Positions 26,333 to 36,626 of a stretch of 64,000 nucleotides of DNA are shown here, in pieces. The position numbers and the translations under genes were made by a program. Positions within the stretch are counted from its first letter, which is position 1; each line of letters starts with the position of its first letter. The stretch is from positions 2,049,725 to 2,113,724 of the forward strand of contig NC_085876.1 of assembly GCF_034702125.1 (NCBI RefSeq). The letters are read 5' to 3'. The notes below the pieces were generated by a model. The model was not told where the DNA came from. It made no database searches and worked only from the letters and a program-made list of their open reading frames with translations. Origin of the DNA: Engraulis encrasicolus (Eukaryota; Chordata; Actinopteri; Clupeiformes; Engraulidae).

Positions 26333-27514
26333 TGTGGCAGGTTGGACCCCGTGGTCCTGGCCTGCATGCACTGCGCTGTATCATGATTGGCATTACTTGC
26401 CTGTGGGCCAGCAGGGCGGGCACTATGACCCAGCGGAAGTGCGTTCAGACTATACATTTCGTAAATAGTTCTAACCGCGAGATGCCAGGGGGATTCACCT
26501 GGGCTCGCTGGTGTTATTTGGCCGGTGCAGTGTTGCTGTGGGGTGGTGTGAGGACCCCCTGGCCGTTGTGTGTGCCTTCTCTGTAGGCATCAGTGAAGGT
26601 AGGCTTCGTTGTTGGCATGTGCTTAACATGATCAGTTAATAGTCTGAACGCTTGTTAATTGGTGCTGTTTTGCCTTAGCGTCCCAGTGGGTCTGGCAGCA
26701 GTGGACCGTGCATGAATTCCTAGCCTGCCCTGAGTATACGCCCACAGGTAAGCTGTCGTGTAATGTTTTAATGAAGTGAACATGTTTCAACTAAAGAGAC
26801 TGGTGAAGCCCACATGCTAATGCCCTTTTTGTGATCTAGGTTGGAGTCACGTCTTACAGCGTGTTTTCGAGTTGGGCATTGGGGTGGGGGGGACACCACC
26901 GTCTTTCCGTACAGTGTTTTGTTTTGTTTTGATGTATAGAGTATGATGGGCTCGTATAGTGAACGTTGTCTGCTGCGTGGTTGTTCTGGGGCTGGCATTA
27001 CAGCTTCCCTGGTGTAGCCTAATCTAGTGGCCTGTTTGGCTAACCCAAGCGCTGCTACGTTGTGAAACTGGTGTGCCGTGGTTTTTCCTAAGTTTGCCGT
27101 GCCTTTCTATTTTACTTGTGTTTGGGTGGTTTTATTTTGTGTTTCCATCTGTACTTTATTTTCACAACGTAGCCGAGTGCCCGCGTCTATTTATTGGCGG
27201 CCCTAACCTACACTAGTGTAGCCAATGTAATTATCATCCTGTGATGTAAAACCATTGCTGTCAGAATTACTTGTGAAATCGAGCTGCCACGCTTTGCATG
27301 TCCGAAAACATTCACGTTTAAAACAGTGATCAAGAAAAGAAAAGAGCAAATAAAGAAATGCATATGTTTACAACTGTGTCCTCATTGATCATCTAGAACC
27401 TGTCGGGGAAGTTGATTCTCTGGGTTGTCTCATCCTAAACGAGACTGGCGTAGTCACCTTGTAAATCTGATTAAAGTAAAAGTCTGAGAGTTTGGTAAAC
27501 ACCACTCGGTTACA
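26333..27514 (+). repeat. 5' LTR
   Basis: Begins TGTGGCAGG and ends GGTTACA. An AATAAA polyadenylation signal lies at 27,349-27,354. It carries TTGC, relative to the 3' LTR, in CCATTGCTGTCAG near 27,252. Confidence 0.93.
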
Positions 27515-27516
27515 TT

Positions 27517-27534
27517 TGGCGTAGTCGGCAGGAT
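27517..27534 (+). promoter_or_regulatory. Primer-binding site, complementary to tRNA-Ser 3' end
   Basis: TGGCGTAGTCGGCAGGAT starts two bases after the 5' LTR. Its reverse complement ATCCTGCCGACTACG plus CCA matches the 3' end of vertebrate tRNA-Ser (AGA/TGA class) as I remember it, over all 18 nt. Confidence 0.85.
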
Positions 27535-27683
27535 GACGTGTAGGACACAGTTGCGGGTTAGAAGGAGCTCGTTTTAGTGTTTTGTTTGTACTTGGGAAAG
27601 ACGGTGGTTGCCCCTCCTCCAGCGAACGACGCCGCAGCGCGCACCGGTGCTGGCATAGCTGACGGCCAAGCTGCGAGAGAAGC

Positions 27684-28094
27684 ATGGAAGGACTGTCGGA
27701 GTTGAGGGAGATGGCAGCGCATCAGCAAGGGCAGCTGGATGTGCTGTCAAGGTGGCTGGGCATTTCCCAACAACCTCAACCTCAACCGGAGTCGCATGAG
27801 GCTAGCTTCACGTCCTGGGGGAGCCAGCACCTGGGGCACCCGGTGAGAGACTGTGATGGGCAACGGGCCTCTGCAGGTGCGCAGCGGCAGCCTTCGCCGA
27901 CAGCCCACTCAGGGGGCAATGGGCAGGCCTCCAACCGCAGACTGTCATTTAGTGGACTGGAGAGTAACCGTCCAAGAAGAACGTCCATGTCCATCCAACC
28001 TGCCGTGACTCCATCCTGGATCATTATGCAGTGTCTGTGTATGATTATGTGCATGTGTACTTTGTTGATGGTTAATGTGCTGGGGGGCTTCTAG
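27684..28094 (+). CDS. gag-like N-terminal stub of the LTR retrotransposon
   Basis: A 136-codon frame with an ATG 150 bp past the primer-binding site. The first 25 residues (MEGLSELREMAAHQQGQLDV) form a Gln-rich amphipathic helix of the kind seen at the start of some LTR-element gag proteins. This is followed by a Gln/Pro and Ser/Gly-rich segment and a hydrophobic tail that looks out of frame with any ancestral gag. No capsid major homology region, zinc knuckle or protease is present. It is probably the 5' remnant of gag retained because it overlaps packaging signals; it may or may not be translated. Confidence 0.45.
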   Translation: MEGLSELREMAAHQQGQLDVLSRWLGISQQPQPQPESHEASFTSWGSQHLGHPVRDCDGQRASAGAQRQPSPTAHSGGNGQASNRRLSFSGLESNRPRRTSMSIQPAVTPSWIIMQCLCMIMCMCTLLMVNVLGGF

Positions 28095-28164
28095 TGTGCG
28101 CGTGTTTGCGCTCATTGGATGCGCATGCGCGCGCTTGTGGTGTGTGGGTGTGTGTGTGTGTGCG

Positions 28165-28262
28165 TGCGCGCTTGTTGGGTGTGTGTGCGTGCGCGCTTGT
28201 TGGGTGTGTGTGCGTGAGCGCTTCTTGGGTGTGTGCGCGTGCGCGCTTGTTGGGTGTGTGCG
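28165..28262 (+). repeat. Minisatellite in the retrotransposon interior
   Basis: About four units of 24-26 bp with GCGCTTGTTGGGTGTGTG and variants. It lies between the gag stub and the polypurine tract, replacing the region where pol would be. Confidence 0.8.
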
Positions 28263-28306
28263 TGAATGTGATCGAGTGCGGAGTGTCACCGGGACGGTGA
28301 CCTTTT

Positions 28307-28316
28307 AAAGTGGGGG
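28307..28316 (+). promoter_or_regulatory. Polypurine tract of the LTR retrotransposon
   Basis: AAAGTGGGGG followed by TGTA, four bases upstream of the 3' LTR start, where plus-strand priming is expected. One T interrupts the purines. Confidence 0.6.
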
Positions 28317-28320
28317 TGTA

Positions 28321-29499
28321 TGTGGCAGGTTGGACCCAGTGGTCCTGGCCTGCATGCACTGCGCTGTACCATGATTGGCATTACTTGCCTGTGGGCCAGC
28401 AGGGCGGGCACTATGACCCAGCGGAAGTGCGTTCAGACTATAAATTTCGTAAATAGTTCTAACCGCGAGATGCCAGGGGGATTCACCTGGGCTCGCTGGT
28501 GTTATTTGGCCGGTGCAGTGTTGCTGTGGGGTGGTGTGAGGACCCCCTGGCCGTTGTGTGTGCCTTCTCTGTAGGCATCAGTGAAGGTAGGCTTCGTTGT
28601 TGGCATGTGCTTAACATGATCAGTTAATAGTCTGAACGCTTGTTAATTGGTGCTGTTTTGCCTTAGCGTCCCAGTGGGTCTGGCAGCAGTGGACCGTGCA
28701 TGAATTCCTAGCCTGCCCTGCGTATACGCCCACAGGTAAGCTGTCGTGTAATGTTTTAATGAAGTGAACATGTTTTAACTAAAGAGACTGGTGAAGCCCA
28801 CATGCTAATGCCCTTTTTGTGATCTAGGTTGGAGTCACGTCTTACAGCGTGTTTTCGAGTGGGGCATTGGGGTGGGGGGGACACCACCGTCTTTCCCGTA
28901 CAGTGTTTTGTTTTGTTTTCATGTATAGAGTATGATGGGCTCGTATAGTGAACGTTGTCTGCTGCGTGGTTGTTCTGGGGCTGGCATTACAGCTTCCCTG
29001 GTGTAGCCTAATCTAGTGACCTGTTTGGCTAACCCAAGCGCTGCTACGTTGTGAAACTGGTGTGCCGTGTTTTTTCCTAAGTTTGCCGTGCCTTTCTATT
29101 TTACTTGTGTTTGGGTTGTTTTATTTTGTGTTTCCATCTGTACTTTATTTTCACAACGTAGCCGAGTGCCCGCGTCTATTTATTGGCGGCCCTAACCTAC
29201 ACTAGTGTAGCCAATGTAATTATCATCCTGTGATGTAAAACCATGTCAGAATTACTTGTGAAATCGAGCTGCCACGCTTTGCATGTCCGAAAACATTCAC
29301 GTTTAAAACAGTGATCAAGAAAAGAAAAGAGCAAATAAAGAAATGCATATGTTTACAACTGTGTCCTCATTGATCATCTAGAACCTGTCGGGGAAGTTGA
29401 TTCTCTGGGTTGTCTCACCCTAAACGAGACTGGCGTAGTCACCTTGTAAATCTGATTAAAGTAAAAGTCTGAGAGTTTGGTAAACACCACTCGGTTACA
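28321..29499 (+). repeat. 3' LTR
   Basis: Near-identical to 26,333-27,514. It differs by one extra C near 28,895, a 4-bp deletion near 29,244 and about 11 substitutions counted by eye. An AATAAA is retained. Confidence 0.93.
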
Positions 29500-29503
29500 C
29501 ATG

Positions 29504-30450
29504 TATAAACGTGTCTTTTTGCATTGATTCTTTCTAATACTCAACCGATGGTGGCTGGTCAATGCAAAGAATGTTACCGAGAGGTTACTCTTTCTAGACT
29601 GAGAAGCGCGAGCTTAACATGCATTTTCAGCGCGTGGAGTTGTGGTCGTGGAATAGCCCTGGGATATCAAGCCATAGCCTACGGACACATCCTGGGTTGA
29701 GGGAAACTTAAAAGCAGGCCATATTCGTAACGTTTACCTCGCCACATATCCATCATAACATGGTTTTGTCCGCGATGGTGGAAATTATTAAGGCTGCACT
29801 TCACTTTGAAGTGACTGACTCGCAAGCATAGTGTGTGGGAGCGGAACATACTGTAACAGCCTTCGGGGGCTGAAGGCAAGCGCATTCATAAAGGACAGGG
29901 AAAGCAAAACGGATTGGCGTACTCTTTTATAAAATAGATTAAGTCATGTGGTTCGGTTATGTCAGCAGTGTGTGCTTTTTATTACAACTGCTTAAATAGC
30001 CTAATGTTCAACAATCAATGTCCATCACCATTTGGCTAAAATATTTAGACAGCTTGGTTCTCACTGAATTTCTGTCATAAGCGAGGGGCGAGAGAGCGAG
30101 AGCTTCACGTGTGTAGCCTACAGACGCGTGTTGCACATCACAGCGCCCCACCACACACACTCCCTACAACATTGATAGAAAATATTTGTTGATCACAGTG
30201 CAAACTTCCATAGCCTACCCTATTAAGAATGCAAAATGAGTTGGGGCTGAGAGGGAGATAAATTAACTTCCGCGATGATTTAAAATGTAGGCTATGTTTG
30301 TTCTGGAGACTCGCAAATGGTGTTTCACTGTTGCCGCTGGTCGCCGCGTCCAGGCCAGCCGCGCCCGGCTGCATCTTGCCGCCAATGGCATAGCACCGCT
30401 TAGGACAATGACGTGATTCAAACAAAGAATGTGGGCAGGCTGTTGCATTC
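29504..30450. other. hAT interior, right part, no gene seen
   Basis: Mixed sequence without terminal repeats or transposase motifs. Frames of up to about 118 codons on minus have no recognisable domain. Confidence 0.45.
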
Positions 30451-30683
30451 TGAAAACAAGGGTTGGACTTGGACTTTTTTTTTAGACCCAACATGTCAAG
30501 TCACGCCAAGTCATTGAAAGTTACAACTGTCAAGTCCAAGTCGAGTCCCGAGTCAAAGGCGTGCAAGTCGAGTCGCAAGTCCTTTCTGATCTTGAAATTT
30601 CAAGTCGCAAGTCTTCACACCGCTGACTCGAGTCAGACTCGAGTCCAAGTCACTGGACTCGAGTCCACATGTCTGGTTAGCAG

Positions 30684-30897
30684 TGCTGTCAGTGTTGTGT
30701 CTCTCTGACAGCATCTGCACAACAGGGATGTGCACACCATTGTCAGCAGAGAGCACTCCTTGATAAAGGAAAATGTGGCCAGATTTATCGATTGGTCTGT
30801 TGAGTTTTCTCAGCACTGAACCAGTGGCATCAAAGCTGACACTTGCCCCAGGAATCTTGTAGAGGGACATGTACACCTCAATCTGAGAAGGGGCCCG
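30684..30897 (-). pseudogene. Transposase-like gene, N-terminal piece of the split gene
   Basis: The minus-strand frame reads YRAPSQIEVYMSLYKIPGAS, VSFDATGSVLRKL, KSGHIFLYQGVLS and VHIPVVQMLSERHNTDS, then meets the hAT target duplication. FDATG followed by a hydrophobic strand fits the first catalytic Asp of a DDE-type nuclease fold. If one copy of GTTAGCAG and the hAT are ignored, the frame runs on at 23,608 as LSVWHKAGAPIP, with a TGA in place of an expected Trp. The 5' part of the gene is cut off at about 30,898 by the AGGGGCCAAGC repeat. This is a transposon-derived protein of a family I cannot name with confidence. Confidence 0.6.
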
Positions 30898-32011
30898 GTA
30901 ATTAGGGGCCAAGCGTGTTTGTACCGTTTCTTCTTATTATTATTATTATTCATGTTTCTCCTTAGGGAGTCTATGGTAGCCCATAGAACCGTATGGTCGA
31001 AAATGCTGGAAATCGGCACACGCGTTCAGGACTATCTCAGCATTACCCACAGCAATGTATAGGTCCCCAGCCCCAACCCTCTAGCCCCCACCAGCAGGCC
31101 AAAGTTGCAAGTACATTTCTGCTTGTAACTTTTGATCCGCTGGGTCAATTTTCAAAAACCTGGTATCCCTCGAATCCAATGCACTCTATGACATCATTTT
31201 CCATCTGGTTAGTTTTCCCGCCATTTTGAATTTTGTGAAAATCACAATAAATGGGTCTTCTCCCTCAATTTTTGACATTTTTTTGGAAAGTTGGTATATC
31301 GCATCTCTGGACCGAGCCTCACAAAATTTGAGTGGATTTTGCGGTAATGTTTTCGTTTGGCCGTGACAGCCAATCAAAAACGGCCTAAAAGTCGCCAAAC
31401 AGGAAGTGAAGTCAAATTTTGGGAACCCATAGTCACAATCTTCTGCAAATTGTCACAGTCATTCTTGTCTATCTTATGACACACCAAAAAAATCAGGTCG
31501 CTAGCTCAAAATCTCTAGCGACACCAGCTGGTCAAAACTTTAGCTACATTTTTGCCTGTAACTTTTGAAACGCACGCTCCATTTTGAATCTGGTGGTACC
31601 GTTGAAATCCTTGGGCCAAGACGAATCCAACACATCCTATGGCATCATCGTTTGGCCGTGACAGCCAATCAAAAACAGCCTTAAAGTCGCCAAACAGGAA
31701 GTGAAGTCATATCTTGGGAACCCATGGTCACAATCTTCTGCAAAGTGTCAGTCATTTTTGTCTATCCCATGACCCACCAAAAACATATTCAGGTCGCTAG
31801 CTCAAAATCTCTAGCGCCTCCAGCTGTGCAAAGTTTTAGCTACATTTCTGCCTGTAGCTTTTCACCCGCACGCTTGATAATAAATCTGGTGGTACCGTAG
31901 GAATAAGCTATTTTCACGCTTGTTACGTAGCAACTTCCTCATTGGCCGTTTGTGCATTCCAACTTCCGGCGAACTGTCATACTGTTGTTTCTGTGTATAC
32001 GGAGGTAAACA

Positions 32012-33880
32012 ATGTTCGCCTATTCAAGTTTTTTTTGGCAAATCTGCCAAGGTTGTCTTTTGCAGACGTTCATCGACTGGTGACCCGTCACTCGACAACA
32101 CCCCGCCCCAAACTGGACAAGGGATACAGCTTGTTTTTTGAGAAATTCATTCACGACTATGAAGGTAAGTGGTTAAGCTAATGCTAACGTCAGTTTGTGG
32201 CGTTACCTCAGATAGATGTTCGTATGGGTTATTGGTATTTGGCCAAACCAACAAAGCAAGGTCGTGGTTTATTTTAAACAAGGATGAATTAGTTAATTTC
32301 GCTTGTATTGTGGTAAAAAAAAAAAAAAAAAAGTTTTAAAGTCAGCTCGATTGTTGGGTGGAATGTAAATGAGGAGGGGAGTCCGCTTCCACCAGTTGCT
32401 ACGTAGCGTCGTCGCTCCGGTTTTGTAACCTTCTGGGTAGACTATAGTCTACCATTCCTCAGTCATGTTAGGACCATGGTAATGTTTTAGCTGTGTTGAG
32501 CTGTACCACACAGAGTAGAATGTCAGTCTTTTTGCCAGCCAGTTGACTTGTGTGCCACCTTTTGCTTTGCTAACAGTGTTTCCTAAGAAATATGACCAGG
32601 CACTGTTGACAAATCGAAGCACCTGCACACACATGGCTGAAAAACAGACGGGAGATACCTAGCACAAATCTGTTATTTTAACTAACAAAGACTATTTAAA
32701 AAAAAAAAAAACTGGGTACGGCTGCTTCTTATCATTCTCAGGGGATCCATGCAGAAACGGTTCAGGACTTGGTAGTCAGGAAGCCAAAACCATCCACCAG
32801 GAGTGTGTGCAAATCAACACTCTATCAAGCATACACTGGTAATGTGTACTACTGTAACTAATATGACACTGTTGACACTTCACATCATATTTGAAAACCA
32901 AAAGTAGTTCTAAGACGTGTCAATAATTTAACATTTCACCTTTTATATTTATCTGTTTCCCAACATGCTGGCTATTGGGGAGAAACTCACAAACATCAGG
33001 CCGCAACCACTGATCTTCTCTGTGCTGCTCGGTCTATCGCAGCTGTCGATGGTAGACTCCAAGTTCGGACCCGTGCCACGAGGATCACCCCTGTCATACC
33101 AGTGTCCTCCTGTGGTCAAAAGTGGGGATTACATCCAGCACCCAGAGGCACCAGCATTCCCGAATCTGCCCTTAGAGGACTCAACATTTCCCACCCAAAT
33201 TCCACAATTTGAAAAAACTCACTCCAAATTTTGCATTTCGACACTTTAACTGTTACATATAACATGGCAAGTGAGATAGAGAAGCAGACAAGAGAACAGT
33301 CTGAGTGCCCACTATGGCAAGCTCTACAAAAGCCGAGAGTAACGGCAAGTAGATTTTATAAGGTTAGCCACGTCAGAGGGGTGTCCTCTGGTGAGTCCCT
33401 GGCAGTGAGAATACTTAAGGGCACGCGTCAGACTCCTGCCATGAAGAGGGAGCGGGAGCCACAGGTGCTGCAGCACTATGCACAGGTGTGCAATGTCAAT
33501 GTGGGTCGCTGTGGGTTAGTCATTCACCCTCAAGCTCCTCACTTGGGGGCTAGCCCTGATGCAAGGGTATATGACCCAAATTAAATTCCATGTGTTGGCC
33601 TTGCTGAGGTGATATGCCCAGCCATTTCAAACATCACACAGGCAGGACATGTAAAAATAAGTAATGGAAAGGCGAAACTTAAGAGAAACCACAAGTACTT
33701 CTGGCAGGTTCAAGGCCAACTGGCTTGAGTTGGTGCGATTTCATTACGGATACAGAGGAGGACTTAACCATTGAAAGAGTGTGGAGGGATGATGAATTGA
33801 TTGGAGAGATGAAGGAGAAGGTGGACGTGTACTTTTTTGGTACATTCACGAATGTTTATCTTATGCCCAAAGAAGTGTAA
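32012..33880 (+). pseudogene. YqaJ-type exonuclease gene of ISL2EU, broken
   Basis: The likely first exon starts at ATG 32,012 and, after a 1-nt frameshift in a T-run, reads FLANLPRLSFADVHRLVTRH and KLDKGYSLFFEKFIHDYEG, ending at a GTAAGT donor (32,165). A later block GPVPRGSPLSYQCPPV precedes the nuclease domain at about 33,264-33,860: PRVTASRFYKVSHVRG, ESLAVRILKGTRQTPAMKRE, LGASPDARVYDP, GLAEVICP and KYFWQVQGQL. This is the order of motifs in YqaJ viral-recombinase-fold exonucleases. The catalytic E-x-K motif is changed to EVI (ATA at 33,612). There is a TAA after YDPN and a frameshift after QGQLA, so the protein is dead. It probably helped repair or recombination during transposition. Confidence 0.85.
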
Positions 33881-34467
33881 TTAACCAAATGATTATTGAA
33901 AGAATTCATGAATTAATGAACTGCACGACTAAAGGTTTCCATGATTTCCTCGTTCGAGTACGCAAATATATTCTAACATTACACATCTATTTTAACATTA
34001 CATATTACAGATTGCAGTTTACAAGTTATTCTGGCTTTATTAATGTTAATATCTCACAAAGTAATTTTAGGGGTGGGGGGGAGGGTTATTCAACAGTTTA
34101 ACTAATGTGGTCCTTGGAACAAGAACATCAAGGAGATTATCTCATAAATGGCATATCTCATATTATATTACAAAGTTAAAGAGGTTGCCTATTCAACAGG
34201 AATGTATTTTGTTTAAACTCAAGTGGTCCCTGGAACAAGGACATCAAACAGCAAACGGTCCACAGCTGGTTAACTGTCCCAGACAAGGTCAAAGGGATGG
34301 TGTCTTGCCAGATCTAGTATTCCTTCACTCTGCTTATTGCCCTTTCCAGAAGGATTCGGAGCCGGGCAATTGCTTGTGTTTTTAGAGCATCTTCTGTAAA
34401 CTGATCTGTGATTAGAGGTGGGAAATTAGTTCTACTGTGCTAATTCAGTGAGGGAGACACATATAGG

Positions 34468-35676
34468 TAGCCTAGAAATCTAGACGCCCCTAGCGACCGC
34501 AAATTGAATTTGCTCCCGGGGGCAGTCTAGCGGACCCCGGTCGTTTTGCGAGGCTGAAAGTTATCCGATGACAGGGCCAATCAAATCGCGAGGGGGGCCA
34601 GGCTACCTAGTAAACACAGGAAACTTTCTAAGAAGAAACATGGTCGCCGTCCGTGCTACGTACAGCACGAAAGTGTTTGCTTAATTTAAAAAGCCTGGAT
34701 GATAATATCGTGGCTGACATGGATTGATGTAAAAATACACCATGAACTTATCGGACACAAATAGATCACAACATATTACCATTTGATCATTCGATGTTTT
34801 AAGCTAGCTCGGTAAGCTAATTTGAGCATTTTACAGAACCAGATAGTCACACGGTATTATCAGACCACTACTGTAGGTGTAGAATGAAATTGCTGCCCCA
34901 ATTTCTAATAAGACACATGCTATTAAAAACGAGACATTTCAGAGCTTTGAAAGTCTTTCAGTAGCTTACTAAATAGATGGGAATGAAACCTAGTCTACCA
35001 AGCTAGTGGCTAGCCAACCTGTCGTCAATAACACAGAGACAGATATCCAGCCTTGTATTATATGCCTGCCCCAAATTCTAATAAGATCCATGTCATTAAA
35101 AACAAGACATTTGGGAGCTTTGAACGTCTTTAAGTAGTTTACTAAATAGATGGGAATGACACCTAGTCTACCGAGCTAGCGGCTAGTCAACCTGTCGTCA
35201 ATTACAGAGCTAGGTATCCAGCCGTGTATTAGTTATGGGTATACAGCTAGCTAGCTAACACCGAATGCCATGTTGACAACAATCATAAGTATAACCATTT
35301 AACAAGCCCCAAATTGCTCAACATTTCGCTGGTTGATCAAGGAGGGCCATGTGGTTTAAAACGAGGCATTTTTGAACTATGTAAGTGAAAACACGATTTA
35401 TTAGGAAACTTGTTTGTGGCTGTGGTGATAACACGCATTCACTGCTACGACGGCTCGGAGTTGCCGCTTCACCTACAAAGGGGTGTGTCGCGTGTACGTT
35501 CTGAAACTGTGACGTTACACAGAAGTGTGTGGGGATTGGTTGTTCCACCATCCTGTCGCGTGGCGTTGAGTGCCAAGGCATTTTGATAGACAACCGTTTA
35601 TCCCGCCCACACTCTCTCCGAGCTCACCCAGACCCCTGTAAAGCTTTTTGCTGTACGGGACTGGCTCGCCGGGCTA
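34468..35676. mobile_element. 1.2-kb DNA element with perfect 9-bp target duplication
   Basis: ACATATAGG flanks both ends (34,459-34,467 and 35,677-35,685). Ends TAGCCTAGAAATC and (reverse complement) TAGCCCGGCGAGCC share TAGCC. Two internal blocks are tandem duplicates (about 34,870-35,030 and 35,045-35,215: TCTAATAAGA.CCATG..ATTAAAAAC.AGACATTT). No transposase is visible. The 9-bp duplication suggests a Mutator-like or Merlin-like mobiliser, but the TIR is too short to decide. It lies within the non-coding part of the ISL2EU transposase gene. Confidence 0.8.
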
Positions 35677-35770
35677 ACATATAGGGGAAGCCAAAGCACA
35701 TATAGATTACATTTTTGTTCACAGTTTTAATCTGAGATGTTCATTGTGACATTTCATGCTTACTTACCTG

Positions 35771-36459
35771 TCATTCATTCATTCTTTATTTGTGACAGAC
35801 ACAATGGTCCATATCATACATTTACAGATTACAAAAGGTTAAATAAGAGACAATCAAGGATAAAATAAATGAAAAACACAAGATAGGCCTACAGCCATCA
35901 AACATAAAGACACTTTCTCCAATGTCGCCTGAGCTCAGAAGAGAACCTTACAGAACTCTTGGCTGGGTTTACCAGAGATTCAACTATGCTATTTTGGGAG
36001 CAATCCAGTCGTCCCATGAATTTAAACATTACATTTCTCAGGACTGCATCACACCCAGGGATATTGGAGTGGACAAACAGACAGCTGGCACTGGACCATC
36101 TGGGTATCCTCATCAGCAGTCTCATTGTGTCATTATATGCAACTTTTAGCTTCTGATAGCTGCTATGCTTGTATTTGCACCATAAATGGGCAGTGTACAT
36201 GGGTGTGCAGAAGGCTCTAAACAGGGAGCACTTGACATTAAAAGAACACATGCTAAATTTGCGAAGAAGCATATTAGCCTGAGCATACAGTTTACGCCAT
36301 TGCCGGTATATATCACAATCATCACAGAGATCATCTGATATTATATGACCAAGATACTTAACTTCCTTGCACACCATAAGTGAACTATCACCCAGATAAA
36401 AAACAGGGAATGGCATCTTCTTATCCTCTTTACTCCTCACTATCTTGACATTACTCTTC
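35771..36459 (-). pseudogene. 5'-truncated LINE inserted in the ISL2EU transposase
   Basis: On minus, starting just after the transposase residues PPFNPQ, the sequence encodes KIVRSKEDKKMPFPVFYLGD, VKYLGHIISDDL (YLG box), YAQANMLLRKFSMCSFNVKC, LFRAFCTPMYTAHLWCKY, AYNDTMRLLMRIPRW and FKFMGRLDCSQNSIVESLV. This is the C-terminal part of a non-LTR reverse transcriptase. The 3' end is AATAAAGAATGAATGAATGA (ending about 35,771), a short tandem tail typical of some LINE clades. The fragment at 52,950-53,577 encodes the same region and is the same family. I do not assign a clade. Confidence 0.85.
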
Positions 36460-36626
36460 TGTGGATTGAAGGGAGGTATGATAAGTGTTGCCCCACGATC
36501 ACTCAGCAGCTTCTCAATGGTGAATCCCTTGTCTGCCATGCAGCCATCCCCTGGTTCGAGTAGGTCAAGTAGACCACTTTTTTCAGTTATCTTTGGAGTT
36601 GGAGTCAGTGAAAAGACTTGAAACAA
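35898..36626 (-). CDS. Chimeric open frame: transposase DDE segment fused to LINE RT
   Basis: A single 242-codon frame runs from the ISL2EU transposase segment (EKSGLLDLLEPGDG, MADKGFTIEKLL, ATLIIPPFNPQ) straight into LINE RT sequence (NVKIVRSKEDKK onward) and ends at the natural LINE stop after HWRKCLYV. The fusion came from an in-frame LINE insertion, not from a designed gene. It begins out of frame with the upstream transposase, so translation is unlikely. Included because it would be predicted as one protein by an ORF caller. Confidence 0.6.
   Translation of the reverse strand: MFQVFSLTPTPKITEKSGLLDLLEPGDGCMADKGFTIEKLLSDRGATLIIPPFNPQKSNVKIVRSKEDKKMPFPVFYLGDSSLMVCKEVKYLGHIISDDLCDDCDIYRQWRKLYAQANMLLRKFSMCSFNVKCSLFRAFCTPMYTAHLWCKYKHSSYQKLKVAYNDTMRLLMRIPRWSSASCLFVHSNIPGCDAVLRNVMFKFMGRLDCSQNSIVESLVNPAKSSVRFSSELRRHWRKCLYV

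Larger units (their letters stand above)
26333..29499 (+). mobile_element. Non-autonomous LTR retrotransposon, tRNA-Ser primed
   Basis: Two LTRs of 1,182 and 1,179 bp (TGTGGCAGG..GGTTACA) enclose only 806 bp. The direct repeat CATG flanks the element (26,329-26,332 and 29,500-29,503; ACATG if the terminal A is shared). An 18-nt primer-binding site and a purine-rich tract sit at the expected positions. The only frame inside is a gag-like stub, with no protease, RT or integrase, so movement must have relied on another element's proteins. By eye the LTRs differ by about 11 substitutions and 2 indels (about 1%), pointing to a recent insertion. It sits within the hAT element. Confidence 0.93.
23617..30675. 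mobile_element. hAT-type element with AAGTC-rich ends and perfect 8-bp target duplication
   Basis: Left end CAGAGGTGTGACC and right end (reverse complement) CAGACATGTGGACTC form a CAG-initiated inverted repeat. GTTAGCAG flanks both sides (23,609-23,616 and 30,676-30,683). The 200 bp inside each end are packed with (C)AAGTC words (23,620-23,810 and 30,452-30,675), likely transposase-binding repeats. The interior, excluding the nested LTR retrotransposon, is about 3.9 kb with no transposase motif I can find, so the copy is non-autonomous. Family: hAT by terminus and duplication length. Confidence 0.85.

Noticed and set aside
27782..28054. Minus-strand frame inside the LTR retrotransposon
   Set aside because: It is antisense to the gag-like stub and GC-rich by composition. 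No known element encodes a protein there.
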